Shown: positions 8,492 to 18,040 of the stretch, piece by piece
Numbering within the stretch: position 1 is the stretch's first letter
Layout of the letters: each line of letters begins with the position of its first letter
Source: Nitrospirota bacterium
Lineage (GTDB): Bacteria > Nitrospirota > Nitrospiria > Nitrospirales > Nitrospiraceae
DNA length: 64,000 bases
NCBI GenBank assembly: GCA_040755395.1
Contig: JBFMAX010000002.1
Span: forward strand, 1-64,000
Direction of reading: 5' to 3'
The notes under the pieces: model-generated
What the model saw: the letters and a program-made list of their open reading frames with translations, nothing else
What the model was told of the DNA's origin: nothing
The model's database searches: none
Program-made: the position numbers and the translations under genes

Positions 8492-9393
8492 ACGTGCCCG
8501 TTCCATCCGACCCGATCACGACGGGTGTCGAGCCCGGAGAGACTGTGGCCCGATACCCGGGTTGGCTCCTCGCGCCGGGGCTGTGCTGGGCCATTCTCTT
8601 TTTCTTCGTTCCCCTCCTGATCGTCTTCGCGGTCAGCTTTGCGGCGCGCGGCACGTACGGCGGCGTGGTCTGGACCTTCAGTCTGACGAATTATGCCGAT
8701 CTGCTCCATCCGCTTTACTTCCGGATCTTCGCACAATCGGTTCTCTTCGCGGCTGTGACGACGGCGCTCTGCCTCCTCCTCGGCTTTCCCCTGGCCTATT
8801 ACATCGCACGCCTCCCGCGAGGCCGGCAGGGGATCTGGCTCATGCTGGTCATGATCCCGTTCTGGACGAATTTTCTCGTCAGGACCTATGCCTGGATGTT
8901 CATCCTCCGGACCGAAGGGGTGATGAACAGGCTCCTCATCGGAGCCGGGCTGATCGAGACGCCGATCGAGCTGCTCTATTCCGACGGCGCCGTGGTACTC
9001 GGGCTGGTCTACAGCTATCTCCCGTTCATGGTGCTCCCGTTGTATGCGGCCGTCGAGCGACTCGACCCGGCGTTGGTGGAAGCGGCCTGGGATCTCTACG
9101 CTTCCCGTTGGTCGGTCTTCCGGCGGGTCGTGCTGCCGCTGGCGAAACCGGGCGTGATCGCGGGTTGCCTCCTGGTATTTATTCCGTCTCTGGGGGCGTT
9201 CATCACCCCCGATTTGCTGGGTGGCGCCAGGAGCATGATGGTGGGGAACCTGATCCAGCACGAGTATTTGGTTGTGCGCGACTGGCCGCTGGGATCGGCC
9301 CTCTCCTTCGTGCTGATGGGGTTCTTGATCGTCGCGATGGCCGTCTATTATCGGGTCGATGCGGGCATGAACCGAGAGGGGAGCCAACCGTGA
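8488..9393 (+). CDS. potB: Polyamine ABC transporter permease PotB
   Basis: A 301-residue inner-membrane permease with about six hydrophobic helices. The first is LAPGLCWAILFFFVPLLIVFAV. The cytoplasmic coupling loop EAAWDLYASRWSVFRRVVLPLAKPG matches the EAA motif that docks onto PotA. The segment IPFWTNFLVRTYAWM is typical of PotB/PotH proteins. It starts at a GTG overlapping the potA stop and ends overlapping the potC start, so translation of the three is coupled. Together with PotC it forms the channel for spermidine or putrescine. Confidence 0.9.
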   Translation: MNVPVPSDPITTGVEPGETVARYPGWLLAPGLCWAILFFFVPLLIVFAVSFAARGTYGGVVWTFSLTNYADLLHPLYFRIFAQSVLFAAVTTALCLLLGFPLAYYIARLPRGRQGIWLMLVMIPFWTNFLVRTYAWMFILRTEGVMNRLLIGAGLIETPIELLYSDGAVVLGLVYSYLPFMVLPLYAAVERLDPALVEAAWDLYASRWSVFRRVVLPLAKPGVIAGCLLVFIPSLGAFITPDLLGGARSMMVGNLIQHEYLVVRDWPLGSALSFVLMGFLIVAMAVYYRVDAGMNREGSQP

Positions 9394-10172
9394 TTCGGCG
9401 GCGCGTCTGGCTTCAGGGGATGAGTCTCGGCAACTTGCTTTTTCTGTATCTTCCGATCGCCGTCTTGGTCCTGTTCTCGTTCAATGCCTCCCGTCTCTCG
9501 GCGACCTGGCAGGGATTCACGCTGAAATGGTATGCCGCGCTCGCCGAGGACCGGGCCCTGCTCGCGGCGACATGGAACAGTCTGCTGGTCGCGGTCGTTT
9601 CCACGTTCCTCGCGACCGGGCTCGGGGTGGCCGTCGCCTTAGGCCTGGAACGACTCGGTTCCCGCTCGCGGCGGGTGATCGAGGGCGCCATGCTGCTGCC
9701 GCTGGTGGTTCCGGAGATCATGATGGGCGTGGCCTTGATGTTGTTCTTTGTGTTGATCAGGCTGCCGCTCGGCTTGCCGACGGTCATCATCGCCCACACC
9801 GCCTTCAATCTGCCCCTGGTCATGGTGATCGTGCGGGCGAGGCTCCAAAAACTGGACCCTCGTCTGGAAGAGGCCGCTTCCGACCTCGGCGCCACGCCCT
9901 GGCAGGTGTTTCGCCGCGTGACCTTCCCCTTGCTGCGGCCGGCGGTCGTCGGGGCCGCGCTCATGGCCTTCACGGTTTCGTTGGACGACTTCATCGTCAC
10001 CTTCTTCACGGCAGGCCCCGGCTCGACCACCCTGCCGCTGAAGGTCTATTCGATGATCAAGTCCGGAGTGTCGCCCGAGATCAACGCCTTGTCCGCCATT
10101 CTGGTCCTGGTCTCGATGGGGCTGGTCGGCCTTTCGCTGGCCATCCAACGGCGCGGGACATTTATTCGCTGA
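9390..10172 (+). CDS. potC: Polyamine ABC transporter permease PotC
   Basis: A 260-residue permease starting at the GTG that overlaps the potB stop (GTGA). It has six likely membrane helices (LLFLYLPIAVLVLFSFNAS near the N-terminus). The EAA loop is EEAASDLGATPWQVFRRVTFPLLRPA in pieces, followed by VSLDDFIVTFFTAGPGSTTLPL, a PotC/PotI hallmark. It is the second half of the membrane channel. The open frame extends further upstream into potB sequence, but that part reads potB out of frame and is not used. Confidence 0.9.
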   Translation: MIRRRVWLQGMSLGNLLFLYLPIAVLVLFSFNASRLSATWQGFTLKWYAALAEDRALLAATWNSLLVAVVSTFLATGLGVAVALGLERLGSRSRRVIEGAMLLPLVVPEIMMGVALMLFFVLIRLPLGLPTVIIAHTAFNLPLVMVIVRARLQKLDPRLEEAASDLGATPWQVFRRVTFPLLRPAVVGAALMAFTVSLDDFIVTFFTAGPGSTTLPLKVYSMIKSGVSPEINALSAILVLVSMGLVGLSLAIQRRGTFIR

Positions 10173-10206
10173 TCCATGGAATCATTGGATCATTGACAAT
10201 GAAGCA

Positions 10207-11292
10207 ATGAACAAATCGTCAATGATGCAATTCTCGATCGCCGCTGTCCTCTGTGCAGCGGTCCTGGCTTGCCAGCCGACCCCGGAGGACGGGCCGAAGA
10301 AGAGCCCGCGGGCCGGCGGCGTCCGGGCGAGCCCGACGCTCCACTACTTCACCTGGTCCGATTACGTGAGCCCCGAGCTGTTGCGGGAATTCGAACAGCA
10401 AACCGGGGCGAAGGTCGTCGTCGACACCTTCAGCAGCAACGAAGAGCTGCTGGCCAAACTGCAGAGCGGGGCGACCGGCTACGACGTGACGGCGCCGTCG
10501 GATTTCATGGTGTCGATCATGATCGGACTCGGGCTCCTGGCCGAGCTGGATCTGTCGAACATTCCCAATGCCGCGCTGCTGGCGGAGCATTTGCAGCGTT
10601 TGCCGTTTGATCCGGAACACCGCTATTCCGTGCCCTATCTGTGGGGAACCGTCGGGATCGGCTACGACTCGAGCGTCGTGCCGGAACCGCCCGACAGTTG
10701 GTCCGTGCTCTGGGACGCCCGATACAAGGGCAAGATCAGCATGCTGAACGACCAGCGCGAAGTGTTCGGCGCCGTCCTGCGGTCGATGGGCCACTCGCTC
10801 AATACGCGGGATCCGGCCGTGATCGAGCAGGCGAAAGAGAAGCTGGTCAAACAGAAGCCGCTCGTGAAGACCTACACCAGCGAGCACTACGACCACCTTC
10901 TGGCCTCGGGCGAGGTCGTGCTCGCTCACGGATGGGGCGGCCCGGTGGCCAGGGCGATGGCCGAGCGGCCTTCGATCCGCTATGTCGTGCCGAAGGAAGG
11001 AGGAACCATCTGGTCCGATTGCCTGGTCGTGCTCAAGACCTCCCGCCACAAGGACCTGGCGATGCGGTTTGTGAATTTTCTCCTCGATCCTCGGGTAGCC
11101 GCGCTCACGTCGGATCGGTTGCTCTTCGCCTCCGCCAATCGGGAAGCCAAGAAACTGGTGTCGCCCCGGGTGAGGGACAATCCGGCCGTCTATCCGCCGG
11201 AGTCGTTGTTGGCCCGGCTGGAGTGGATGAGCGACGTCGGAGATGCGATCCGGGTGTATGATCGCGCATGGACGGAGCTGAAGATGCACTGA
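10207..11292 (+). CDS. potD: Polyamine-binding lipoprotein PotD
   Basis: A 361-residue extracytoplasmic solute-binding protein. The N-terminus carries a lipoprotein signal with lipobox VLAC (Cys near residue 22), so it is lipid-anchored, which differs from the soluble E. coli PotD. The mature part starts with LHYFTWSDYVSPELLREFE, closely matching PotD/PotF, then TGYDVTAPSDFMV and YLWGTVGIGYD, part of the ligand pocket. It follows potC by 34 bases containing a small degenerate TGGATCATTGA-type repeat. It delivers polyamine to PotBC. The start could also be one of the upstream or downstream ATGs by a few residues. Confidence 0.9.
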   Translation: MNKSSMMQFSIAAVLCAAVLACQPTPEDGPKKSPRAGGVRASPTLHYFTWSDYVSPELLREFEQQTGAKVVVDTFSSNEELLAKLQSGATGYDVTAPSDFMVSIMIGLGLLAELDLSNIPNAALLAEHLQRLPFDPEHRYSVPYLWGTVGIGYDSSVVPEPPDSWSVLWDARYKGKISMLNDQREVFGAVLRSMGHSLNTRDPAVIEQAKEKLVKQKPLVKTYTSEHYDHLLASGEVVLAHGWGGPVARAMAERPSIRYVVPKEGGTIWSDCLVVLKTSRHKDLAMRFVNFLLDPRVAALTSDRLLFASANREAKKLVSPRVRDNPAVYPPESLLARLEWMSDVGDAIRVYDRAWTELKMH

Positions 11293-11427
11293 CCTCCCGT
11301 CTCTTTGTGTTTCCCCCGGCCTGATAAATCGGTATAATACAAGCGCGTTTCGCGCGCGGGGCGTGTCGTCGCGTTGAGGTCTGTCCCCGGATTTCCCGGG
11401 GACGATCATCATGTTGAAACCTCGAGG

Positions 11428-12780
11428 GTGGAGTTGTCTGCAACCCTGACCCGTTGGTGGACCGGAGTCCGGTTCTCGTCCCTTGCCGTTTTGATCTTCT
11501 TCAGCACAGTCATTCCGTTGTACCCGGACACGCTGCCCGCTGCGGATGACCCGGCAACATCCGCCGTTCAGTCCGGCCCGTCGATACGGCTGAGCCTCGA
11601 TGAGGCGTTGGCTTTGTTCCTGAAACAAAACCTCGACCTTCTCATCGCCAAATTCGGCGTCGAGTACGCCAGGGGACAGCAGATCACGGCCACCCTGTTC
11701 CCGAACCCTGTGTTCTCGGTTTCGACCGCGGGCTCGTTTGCAAAGAATCAGTTCGGCGAACGCTCCAACCTGACCCGCAGCGGCCAGGTCTATCCGCAGA
11801 TCCAGCAACTCTTCGAGATGGCCGGTAAGCGAGGCTACCGGATCGAGAGCGCCGGGTTCGGGATGCAGTCGGCCGAAGCGAATTTTGAGGACGCGATCCG
11901 CCAACTCGGTTTCACGGTGAAGGATACCTATTACCGGGTGCAATTGGCCCAGCGGCGGCTGGCCCTGGCGGAAGAGAACCGCGACCGGTTTTCGCGCATT
12001 CTCGAAATCAATACCATTCGGTTCAAGAAAGGGTACATCGCGGAAGTCGATTTGATCCGCATCCGCCTCCAGTTCATCGATTTTCAATCGCAGGTCATCC
12101 AGTTTGTCCAGGAGGCGGACTCGGCCCGCGCCGATCTGCGTCAATTGCTCAGGCTTTCGCCGGCCGTCCGGCTCGAGTTGACGACGGAGTTGGAGTTCCA
12201 TCGAATCGATCCGGATATCGATAAATTGCGGATGTTGGCTCTGGAAGCAAGGCCGGATCTCAGGGCGAAACGCCATCTTCAGGCTCAGCGCATGGCCGAT
12301 TTGAAATTGGCCAGGGCGTACCGCTACCCGGATGTGACCCTCGGGGGCGGATACGCGGTCCAGGGACCGACGGGCCCGGATTTGCAACAACAGGCGATGA
12401 TGAGCGTCGGCGTGCCGCTCCCGCTGTTCAACCGCAACCAGGGCGGTATCATGCAGGCCGAGGTCGCGGTGCAGACGGCGGAAGCGGATCTCAACAAGAC
12501 GATCAATCAGGTGGAAAATCAGGTGGATGTCGCCTACCGGAACCTGGTGCAAAGCCGGCGCCTGGTGGAAGCGTACCTGGGCGGCATTTTGGAGGATGCG
12601 CGCGCCACCTTCACGATCGTCGAACGGGCCTACGAACGGGGAGGTGCGACCATTCTCGACCTGCTGGACGCGGCCCGGACGTCGCGGACCATTCAGCAGA
12701 ACTATATCGAGGCGCTGTTCAATTATCAGCGCAACCTGTTTCAGCTCGAGAGCGCGGTCGGGCAGGAGATCACGTCGTGA
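11428..12780 (+). CDS. TolC/CzcC-family outer-membrane efflux protein
   Basis: About 450 residues. A hydrophobic signal sequence (FSSLAVLIFFSTVIPLY) precedes a mature part with the two repeated OEP halves. The first starts IRLSLDEALALFLKQNLDLLIAKFG, in pieces, and both contain long amphipathic helices such as RLALAEENRDRFSRI and VAYRNLVQSRRLVEAYLGG. PLPLFNRNQGGI matches the CzcC/CusC conserved loop. It would form the outer-membrane channel of the tripartite pump encoded by the next two genes; its stop overlaps the adaptor start (GTGA). The start is uncertain: GTG at 11428 or TTG at 11434, with GAGGGTGGAG nearby, look better than a TTG at 11374. A TATAAT-like box lies at 11333. Confidence 0.85.
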   Translation: MELSATLTRWWTGVRFSSLAVLIFFSTVIPLYPDTLPAADDPATSAVQSGPSIRLSLDEALALFLKQNLDLLIAKFGVEYARGQQITATLFPNPVFSVSTAGSFAKNQFGERSNLTRSGQVYPQIQQLFEMAGKRGYRIESAGFGMQSAEANFEDAIRQLGFTVKDTYYRVQLAQRRLALAEENRDRFSRILEINTIRFKKGYIAEVDLIRIRLQFIDFQSQVIQFVQEADSARADLRQLLRLSPAVRLELTTELEFHRIDPDIDKLRMLALEARPDLRAKRHLQAQRMADLKLARAYRYPDVTLGGGYAVQGPTGPDLQQQAMMSVGVPLPLFNRNQGGIMQAEVAVQTAEADLNKTINQVENQVDVAYRNLVQSRRLVEAYLGGILEDARATFTIVERAYERGGATILDLLDAARTSRTIQQNYIEALFNYQRNLFQLESAVGQEITS

Positions 12781-13943
12781 AGTGGCAAGAGGCGAGAGGC
12801 GAGAGGCGATGGGTTGCGATGCTTGCCGTCTTGTGCGCGGTGTTGGCCTCCTGCGGGCGGGCGGAGGAGCCCTCCCAGTCCAATGCGGCGACTCCTCCGG
12901 TGTCACCGGCGCCGGCGCCCGTCGCCGAGGCGCAGCCGCGCATCGAAACCGCGGTGGTGGATTACAGTCCGGTCAAACCGGCACTGGTGCTGGCCGGCAA
13001 GGTGGCGTACGGCGAGGATCGCTATTCGAAGATCTCGTCTCCGCTGCAAGGGCGGGTCGTCGAGGTGCGCGTTCATCTGGGAGACCACGTGAAGGCTGGC
13101 GACACGCTGCTCGTGATCGATAGTCCGGACATCACGGCGGCCTACTCCGACTTTATCAAGGAAGCGTCGGAGCTGGAGTATGCGACCAGGGCCTATGAGC
13201 TCGCCAAGGATCTGTACGAGACCAAAGCCTTGCCCCAGAAGGATCTGAAGCAGGCGGAGAACGACTTGATCAAGGCCCGAGCCGAGTTTCGCCGGGCCAA
13301 GGAACGGCTCCTGTCGCTCCGCGTGCCGGCGGCCGAGTTGGAGAAACCCCTTGCTCAGCAGCGCATCACCTCCCGCTTTGAGATGAAGAGCCCGCTGGCC
13401 GGCACCGTGGTGGAGCGCTTTGTCACGCCGGGTCAATCCGTGGGCGGCGATCCGTCGCAGGTGCTGTTCACGATCGCCGATCTGGACACGCTGCAGGTGG
13501 TGGCGGATGTCTACGAGCGCGACCTGGCCTTGGTCAAGGTCGGGCAGGTCGCGCGCGTGACGGTCGAAGCGTATCCGGGCGTGATGTTCCCGGCCGCGAT
13601 CGCCTCCGTCGGCGACGTGGTCGATCCGAATACGCGGACGATCAAAGTCCGCGCATGGGTCAACAACGAAGACCGCCGGTTGAAGCCCGAGATGTTCGCA
13701 CGGCTGAACATCGACGTCGGCGATACCACTCCGTTCCTGGCGATTCCGAAGGAAGCGGTGCTGGAAGCGGACGGGAAGCACTTCGTCTACGTCGTGGAAG
13801 GACCGGACCGGTATGTCAAGCGGGAGATCAAAGTCGCCAGCGTGTCCCCCGAACAGTTTCGGGTTCTCGAAGGGCTCTCTCCGGGCCAGCGCATCGTTGT
13901 CAAAGGCGCGGTGCTGATCAAGGGCCAGGAAGTGAAGGGATAG
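12777..13943 (+). CDS. RND efflux periplasmic adaptor (CzcB/CusB family), lipoprotein
   Basis: A 388-residue membrane-fusion protein linking the outer channel to the RND pump. The lipobox is LASC near residue 25, so it is likely lipid-anchored. A biotinyl-lipoyl-like half-motif ISSPLQGRVVEVRVHLGD and its partner MKSPLAGTVVERFVTPGQ flank an alpha-helical hairpin (EYATRAYELAKDLYETKAL). The beta-barrel segment VVADVYERDLALVKVGQ and a membrane-proximal domain follow. The first 14 codons arise from a GAGGCGAGAGGCGAGAGG repeat, so the true start may be the ATG at 12819, just before the hydrophobic stretch. Confidence 0.88.
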   Translation: MKWQEARGERRWVAMLAVLCAVLASCGRAEEPSQSNAATPPVSPAPAPVAEAQPRIETAVVDYSPVKPALVLAGKVAYGEDRYSKISSPLQGRVVEVRVHLGDHVKAGDTLLVIDSPDITAAYSDFIKEASELEYATRAYELAKDLYETKALPQKDLKQAENDLIKARAEFRRAKERLLSLRVPAAELEKPLAQQRITSRFEMKSPLAGTVVERFVTPGQSVGGDPSQVLFTIADLDTLQVVADVYERDLALVKVGQVARVTVEAYPGVMFPAAIASVGDVVDPNTRTIKVRAWVNNEDRRLKPEMFARLNIDVGDTTPFLAIPKEAVLEADGKHFVYVVEGPDRYVKREIKVASVSPEQFRVLEGLSPGQRIVVKGAVLIKGQEVKG

Positions 13944-13994
13944 CGTGCATGAACGTCACGCGGTCGCCTCGGTTGCGGGCGATGGGCCGAGACG

Positions 13995-16900
13995 ATGATC
14001 GCACGAATCGTTGAAATTTCCCTCGTTCAGCGGTTTCTCCTCTGCACCCTCGGCATCAGTCTTCTCTTCGGCGGGCTCTACGCCTTTCACCTCCTCGACA
14101 TCGTCGCCTACCCGGACCCCTCCCCGCCGATGGTCGAATTGATCACCCAATATCACGGGTGGTCGGCCGAGGAGATCGAACGTCAGATCACCATTCCCAT
14201 CGAGGTGGCGCTCAACGGCACGCCGGGGCTCACCGACATTCGGTCGGTGTCCATTTTCGGCCTCAGCGACATCAAGGTCTATTTCGACTTCGGCACCGAC
14301 TATTTCTTCGACCGGCAGGAGGTGTTGAACCGCCTCACGATGGTAACCCTGCCGCCTGGCGCTCAGCCGACGCTCTCACCATGGTGGGCGATCGCCGAAA
14401 TCTATCGGTACGAATTGGCGGGAGAACACGTCAGCCTGACCGATCTGAAAACCATTCAGGACTGGGAATTGCGAAGAGAGTTCCGGCGCGTGCCGGGGGT
14501 TATCGACGTGACGGCGTTCGGCGGCACCACGAAGGAATATCACGTCGATATCGACCCGGGAAAGCTGATCAGCTACGGTGTCAATCTGCCGCAGGTGATG
14601 ACAGCGCTCGCCAACAGCAACGCCAACGTCGGTGGCAATTACCTGACGGTCGGGGCGCAGAATTTCAACATTCGAGGATTGGGGCTGATCAACAGCCTCG
14701 CGGACATCGAGAACGTGGTGGTGGCGGAAAAGGAGGGGATTCCGATTTTCGTGAAGACCCTCGGCCAGGTGTCCGTCGGCCATCGCGTGCGTCTGGGAAA
14801 AGTCGGGATCGACGATCGCGACGACGTGGTCGAAGGCGTGGTGCTGCTGCAACGCGGGTACAAGGCGCTGTCCGTACTCGAGGGGGTCAGAGCGAAGGTC
14901 CAGGAGTTGAATGCCTGGAAACTGCCCGAAGGCGTGAAAATTAAAACGTTTTACGACCGCACGGTTCTGATCAACACCACGCTGGAGACGGTGACGGACA
15001 TCCTCATCAGCGGCATGGTCCTGGTGTTCGTCATCCTGTATCTGTTTCTCGGCCATTTCCGCGCGGCCGTGATCGTCGCGTTGACCATTCCCTTCTCGCT
15101 GCTCTTCACGTTCACCATGATGGTGCTGATCGGGCAGTCCGCCAACCTCATCTCGCTCGGGGCCATCGACTTCGGCATTATCGTGGATGCGACGCTGATC
15201 ATGGTGGAGAGCATCTTCTACCATCTGGCCCATCACCGCGGTCCCGGATTGACGCCGCCGCAGCAGATCGTCCGGGCGGCCCGCCAAGTCGGGCGCCCCA
15301 TCTTTTTTTCGACGGCGATCATCGTCGTGGCCTTCATTCCCCTGTTCACGATGACCGGCGTGCCGGGCAAGATCTTCGCGCCCATGTCCATCACGTACGG
15401 TTTCGCGCTCCTGGGCGCGTTGCTGATGGCCTTTACGCTGGCGCCGGTGCTGTGCTCGCTGCTGCTGACCGGCCCGATCAATGAGCAGGACACGGCCGTG
15501 GTCCGCGTGGTCCGCCGTCTGTACGCGGGGACGTTGCGCTGGGCCCTGTCGCACAAAATGATCGTGGTGGGCTTCGTGCTGGCGCTGCTCGCGACGGCGC
15601 TCATGGCCCTCCGATTGTTGGGCGGCGAATTCATGCCGGCGTTGGAGGAGGGAAATCTGTGGGTGCGGGCGACCATGCCGGTGGATATCTCATTCGACCA
15701 GGCGGCGCGGTTGACGACCGAGATCCGGCAGATCTTCCGGCAATCCCCCGAGGTGACGACGGTCGCCTCGCAGCTCGGACGGCCCGACGACGGGACCGAC
15801 CCCACCAGCTTTTTCAACGCGGAATTCCTGGCCAACCTGAAGCCGCACAAAGAGTGGCGACCCGGCCTGAGCAAAGAGAAGCTGATTGCGGAGATCGAAG
15901 AGCGACTCAAGTCGATCCCCGGGGTCATCTTCAATTTCTCGCAGGTGATTCAGGATAACGTCGAGGAGGCCATGTCCGGGGTCAAGGGCGAGAACTCCAT
16001 CAAATTGTTCGGGACCGACCTGAGAGTCATGGAAGCGAAAGCCGTGGAGATCGAGCGGGTGATGCGGCGGGTGCCGGGCGTCAAGGACCTGGGCATTTTC
16101 CGTCTGATGGGACAACCCAACCTGCTGATCGAGGTGGATCGGGAGGCCAGCGCCCGGTACGGGCTCCAGGTGTCTGACGTCAATGCGGTGGTCCAGGCGG
16201 CGGTCGGCGGGCAAGCCGTCACGAAAGTCTACGAAGGCGAGCGGTTGTTCGATCTCGTCGTCCGGTTTCTTCCCGAGTTTCGGCAGGATCCCGAGGCGAT
16301 CGGGAACATTCTGGTCAGCACGCCGAACGGCGCGCGCATTCCGCTCAAGCAGATGGCCAGCATCACGACTCAGACCGGCGCGTTCATCATCTATCGGGAG
16401 AACAACCGCCGCTACATCCCGATCAAGTTCAGCGTGCGGGATCGGGACTTGGCCAGCACGGTGCAGGAGGCGCAGGCCCGACTGGCCAGGGAGGTGCGTC
16501 TTCCCGAACGCTACGCTATGGAGTGGGCGGGCCAGTACGATCAGTTGAAGGACGAGCAAAAGCGGCTGACCAAGGTCGTGCCGCTCAGCCTCGTCATCGT
16601 TCTGTTTCTCCTCTACACGGCCTTCAATTCGGTCAAGAACGCGTTGCTGGTCCTCGTCACGGTGCCGTTCGCGCTCATCGGCGGCGTGCTCTCCCTGGTC
16701 GCGACGAACACGCATTTCAGCATCTCCGCGGCGGTCGGCGTCATTTCGACCCTGGGGGTGGCAATCCTAGGGGGCGTGTTGTTAATCTCTCGTATCGAGG
16801 ATTTCCGCCGCTCCGGCATGCCTCTTACGGAGTCGATCATGAAGGGGGCGGATGTTCAGATGCGGCCGATCCTGATGGCGACGCTGGCGGCGGCGATCGG

Positions 16901-17063
16901 GCTCCTGCCGGCGGCCGTGGCGACGGGCATCGGATCGCAGGCGCAGAGGCCGCTCGCGAGGGTCGTGGTGGGCGGGATGCTGACGGCCGCGGTGCTGATT
17001 CTCCTCGTGCTGCCGGTGTTGTATGATATCGTGCACCGACGACGCGATGGACGAGAAACCTAA
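13995..17063 (+). CDS. CusA/CzcA-family heavy-metal RND efflux pump
   Basis: A 1022-residue inner-membrane pump with the standard twelve helices and two large periplasmic loops. The HME-class proton-relay motif in TM4 is intact, DFGIIVDATLIMVE (about 392-405) with Asp, Asp and Glu in the CzcA spacing. Other conserved points are PDPSPPMVELITQYHGWS near the N-terminus, the MSGVKGENSIKLFG porter region and RDRDLASTVQEAQ. It exports a divalent or monovalent metal cation with the adaptor and outer channel upstream. The metal cannot be told from sequence here. A 50-bp spacer separates it from the adaptor gene. Confidence 0.93.
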   Translation: MIARIVEISLVQRFLLCTLGISLLFGGLYAFHLLDIVAYPDPSPPMVELITQYHGWSAEEIERQITIPIEVALNGTPGLTDIRSVSIFGLSDIKVYFDFGTDYFFDRQEVLNRLTMVTLPPGAQPTLSPWWAIAEIYRYELAGEHVSLTDLKTIQDWELRREFRRVPGVIDVTAFGGTTKEYHVDIDPGKLISYGVNLPQVMTALANSNANVGGNYLTVGAQNFNIRGLGLINSLADIENVVVAEKEGIPIFVKTLGQVSVGHRVRLGKVGIDDRDDVVEGVVLLQRGYKALSVLEGVRAKVQELNAWKLPEGVKIKTFYDRTVLINTTLETVTDILISGMVLVFVILYLFLGHFRAAVIVALTIPFSLLFTFTMMVLIGQSANLISLGAIDFGIIVDATLIMVESIFYHLAHHRGPGLTPPQQIVRAARQVGRPIFFSTAIIVVAFIPLFTMTGVPGKIFAPMSITYGFALLGALLMAFTLAPVLCSLLLTGPINEQDTAVVRVVRRLYAGTLRWALSHKMIVVGFVLALLATALMALRLLGGEFMPALEEGNLWVRATMPVDISFDQAARLTTEIRQIFRQSPEVTTVASQLGRPDDGTDPTSFFNAEFLANLKPHKEWRPGLSKEKLIAEIEERLKSIPGVIFNFSQVIQDNVEEAMSGVKGENSIKLFGTDLRVMEAKAVEIERVMRRVPGVKDLGIFRLMGQPNLLIEVDREASARYGLQVSDVNAVVQAAVGGQAVTKVYEGERLFDLVVRFLPEFRQDPEAIGNILVSTPNGARIPLKQMASITTQTGAFIIYRENNRRYIPIKFSVRDRDLASTVQEAQARLAREVRLPERYAMEWAGQYDQLKDEQKRLTKVVPLSLVIVLFLLYTAFNSVKNALLVLVTVPFALIGGVLSLVATNTHFSISAAVGVISTLGVAILGGVLLISRIEDFRRSGMPLTESIMKGADVQMRPILMATLAAAIGLLPAAVATGIGSQAQRPLARVVVGGMLTAAVLILLVLPVLYDIVHRRRDGRET

Positions 17064-17133
17064 CGCGGCGGATAGGCGACGGAACGGAGACGGCGTCGAT
17101 GAATCGACGTGATACGGAGGAGGACAGCGTGCC

Positions 17134-17940
17134 ATGAAGGCGGGGATGAGACTGCTGGCGGCGGTACTGATCGGGGCGGCGTCGATGTGGGGCGGTGCGC
17201 GGGCGGTGTGGGCCGGAGGGAACGTCCCTCCGATCGTTCCCGTCCAGATTCCGTACGAGGCTCCGCCAAAACTGGAAACCGCTCCGGACACGTCGGTCCC
17301 GCAGAACACCGAACCGCTGAGCCAAGAGGAATTGCAGCGCGCGGAGGCGCTGCTTCCCCTGCTGGAAGGCAAACAGGAGTTCTGGGCCATGGGGGAGTTC
17401 GTGCATCTGGGTGAGCCGGTGGTGCCGGTCCTGGTCAAGGCTTTGACCATGTCGGGTCCGCGACTCCGCTACAACGCGATCGAGACGCTGTCGATGTTGA
17501 AGGCGACCGCGGCCGTGCCCGCGTTGCTCGAGACCGCCAAGCAGCCGAACGAGATGCCCAGAATCCGTGAGCACGCCTTGCGGGTCGCGGTTCGGCTGGA
17601 TCCTTCGCAGGCGCCCGTCGCCATCGAACTGATGGCGAAAGACCAGAATCCGACCATCCGGAAGGCCGCGGCGTTCGAATCGCGCTATGTCCGCCAGAAG
17701 GCGGTGGTTCCCGTGCTGATTTCGTTGTTGTCCGACGAGGAGCGCTTCGTAGCGATTTCCGCCATCCATTCGCTCTGGCTGTTGACGCGACACGAAAGCG
17801 AGATGCACAACTGGGAAGCTTCGACGCAGCAAGAGCGCCAAGAGTGGGCGCAGGAGTGGATCGATTGGTGGAACGCGAGCCAGGAGACGTTCGAGTTGCC
17901 GGAGCCGAGAAGGCCGAAGGGGGCTTCTCCGCAAGGGTAA
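17134..17940 (+). CDS. HEAT-repeat exported protein
   Basis: A 268-residue protein with a cleavable signal (LLAAVLIGAASMWGGARAVWAGG). The central part, residues 65-220, contains HEAT-like helical pairs: GEPVVPVLVKALTMSGPRLRY, AAVPALLETAKQP, and AVVPVLISLLSDEERFVAIS. Such repeats bind protein partners. The C-terminus is Trp- and Gln-rich (QERQEWAQEWIDWW). GGAGGAGG stands 12-16 bases before the ATG. It lies 70 bases after the RND pump on the same strand and may belong to that operon, but there is no direct evidence for a metal role. Confidence 0.7.
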   Translation: MKAGMRLLAAVLIGAASMWGGARAVWAGGNVPPIVPVQIPYEAPPKLETAPDTSVPQNTEPLSQEELQRAEALLPLLEGKQEFWAMGEFVHLGEPVVPVLVKALTMSGPRLRYNAIETLSMLKATAAVPALLETAKQPNEMPRIREHALRVAVRLDPSQAPVAIELMAKDQNPTIRKAAAFESRYVRQKAVVPVLISLLSDEERFVAISAIHSLWLLTRHESEMHNWEASTQQERQEWAQEWIDWWNASQETFELPEPRRPKGASPQG

Positions 17941-18040
17941 TGCGCGCGGAGCGAAACGGCCCGCGTCTTGTCGGCGTTGAGAGGCCTATGCTATAAGAAT
18001 CGCCTCCGGTTCTGTCCGGTTTCACTGCAGAGAGATTCGT

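Noticed and set aside
8562-9389. In-frame upstream extension of potC giving a 536-residue protein
   Set aside because: The extension reads potB out of frame. The GTG at 9390 overlapping the potB stop is the usual start for a Pot permease.
10219-12906. An 895-codon open frame on the minus strand
   Set aside because: It is antisense to potD and the TolC-type gene, both well supported. The translation is Arg/Gln/His-rich without known domains.
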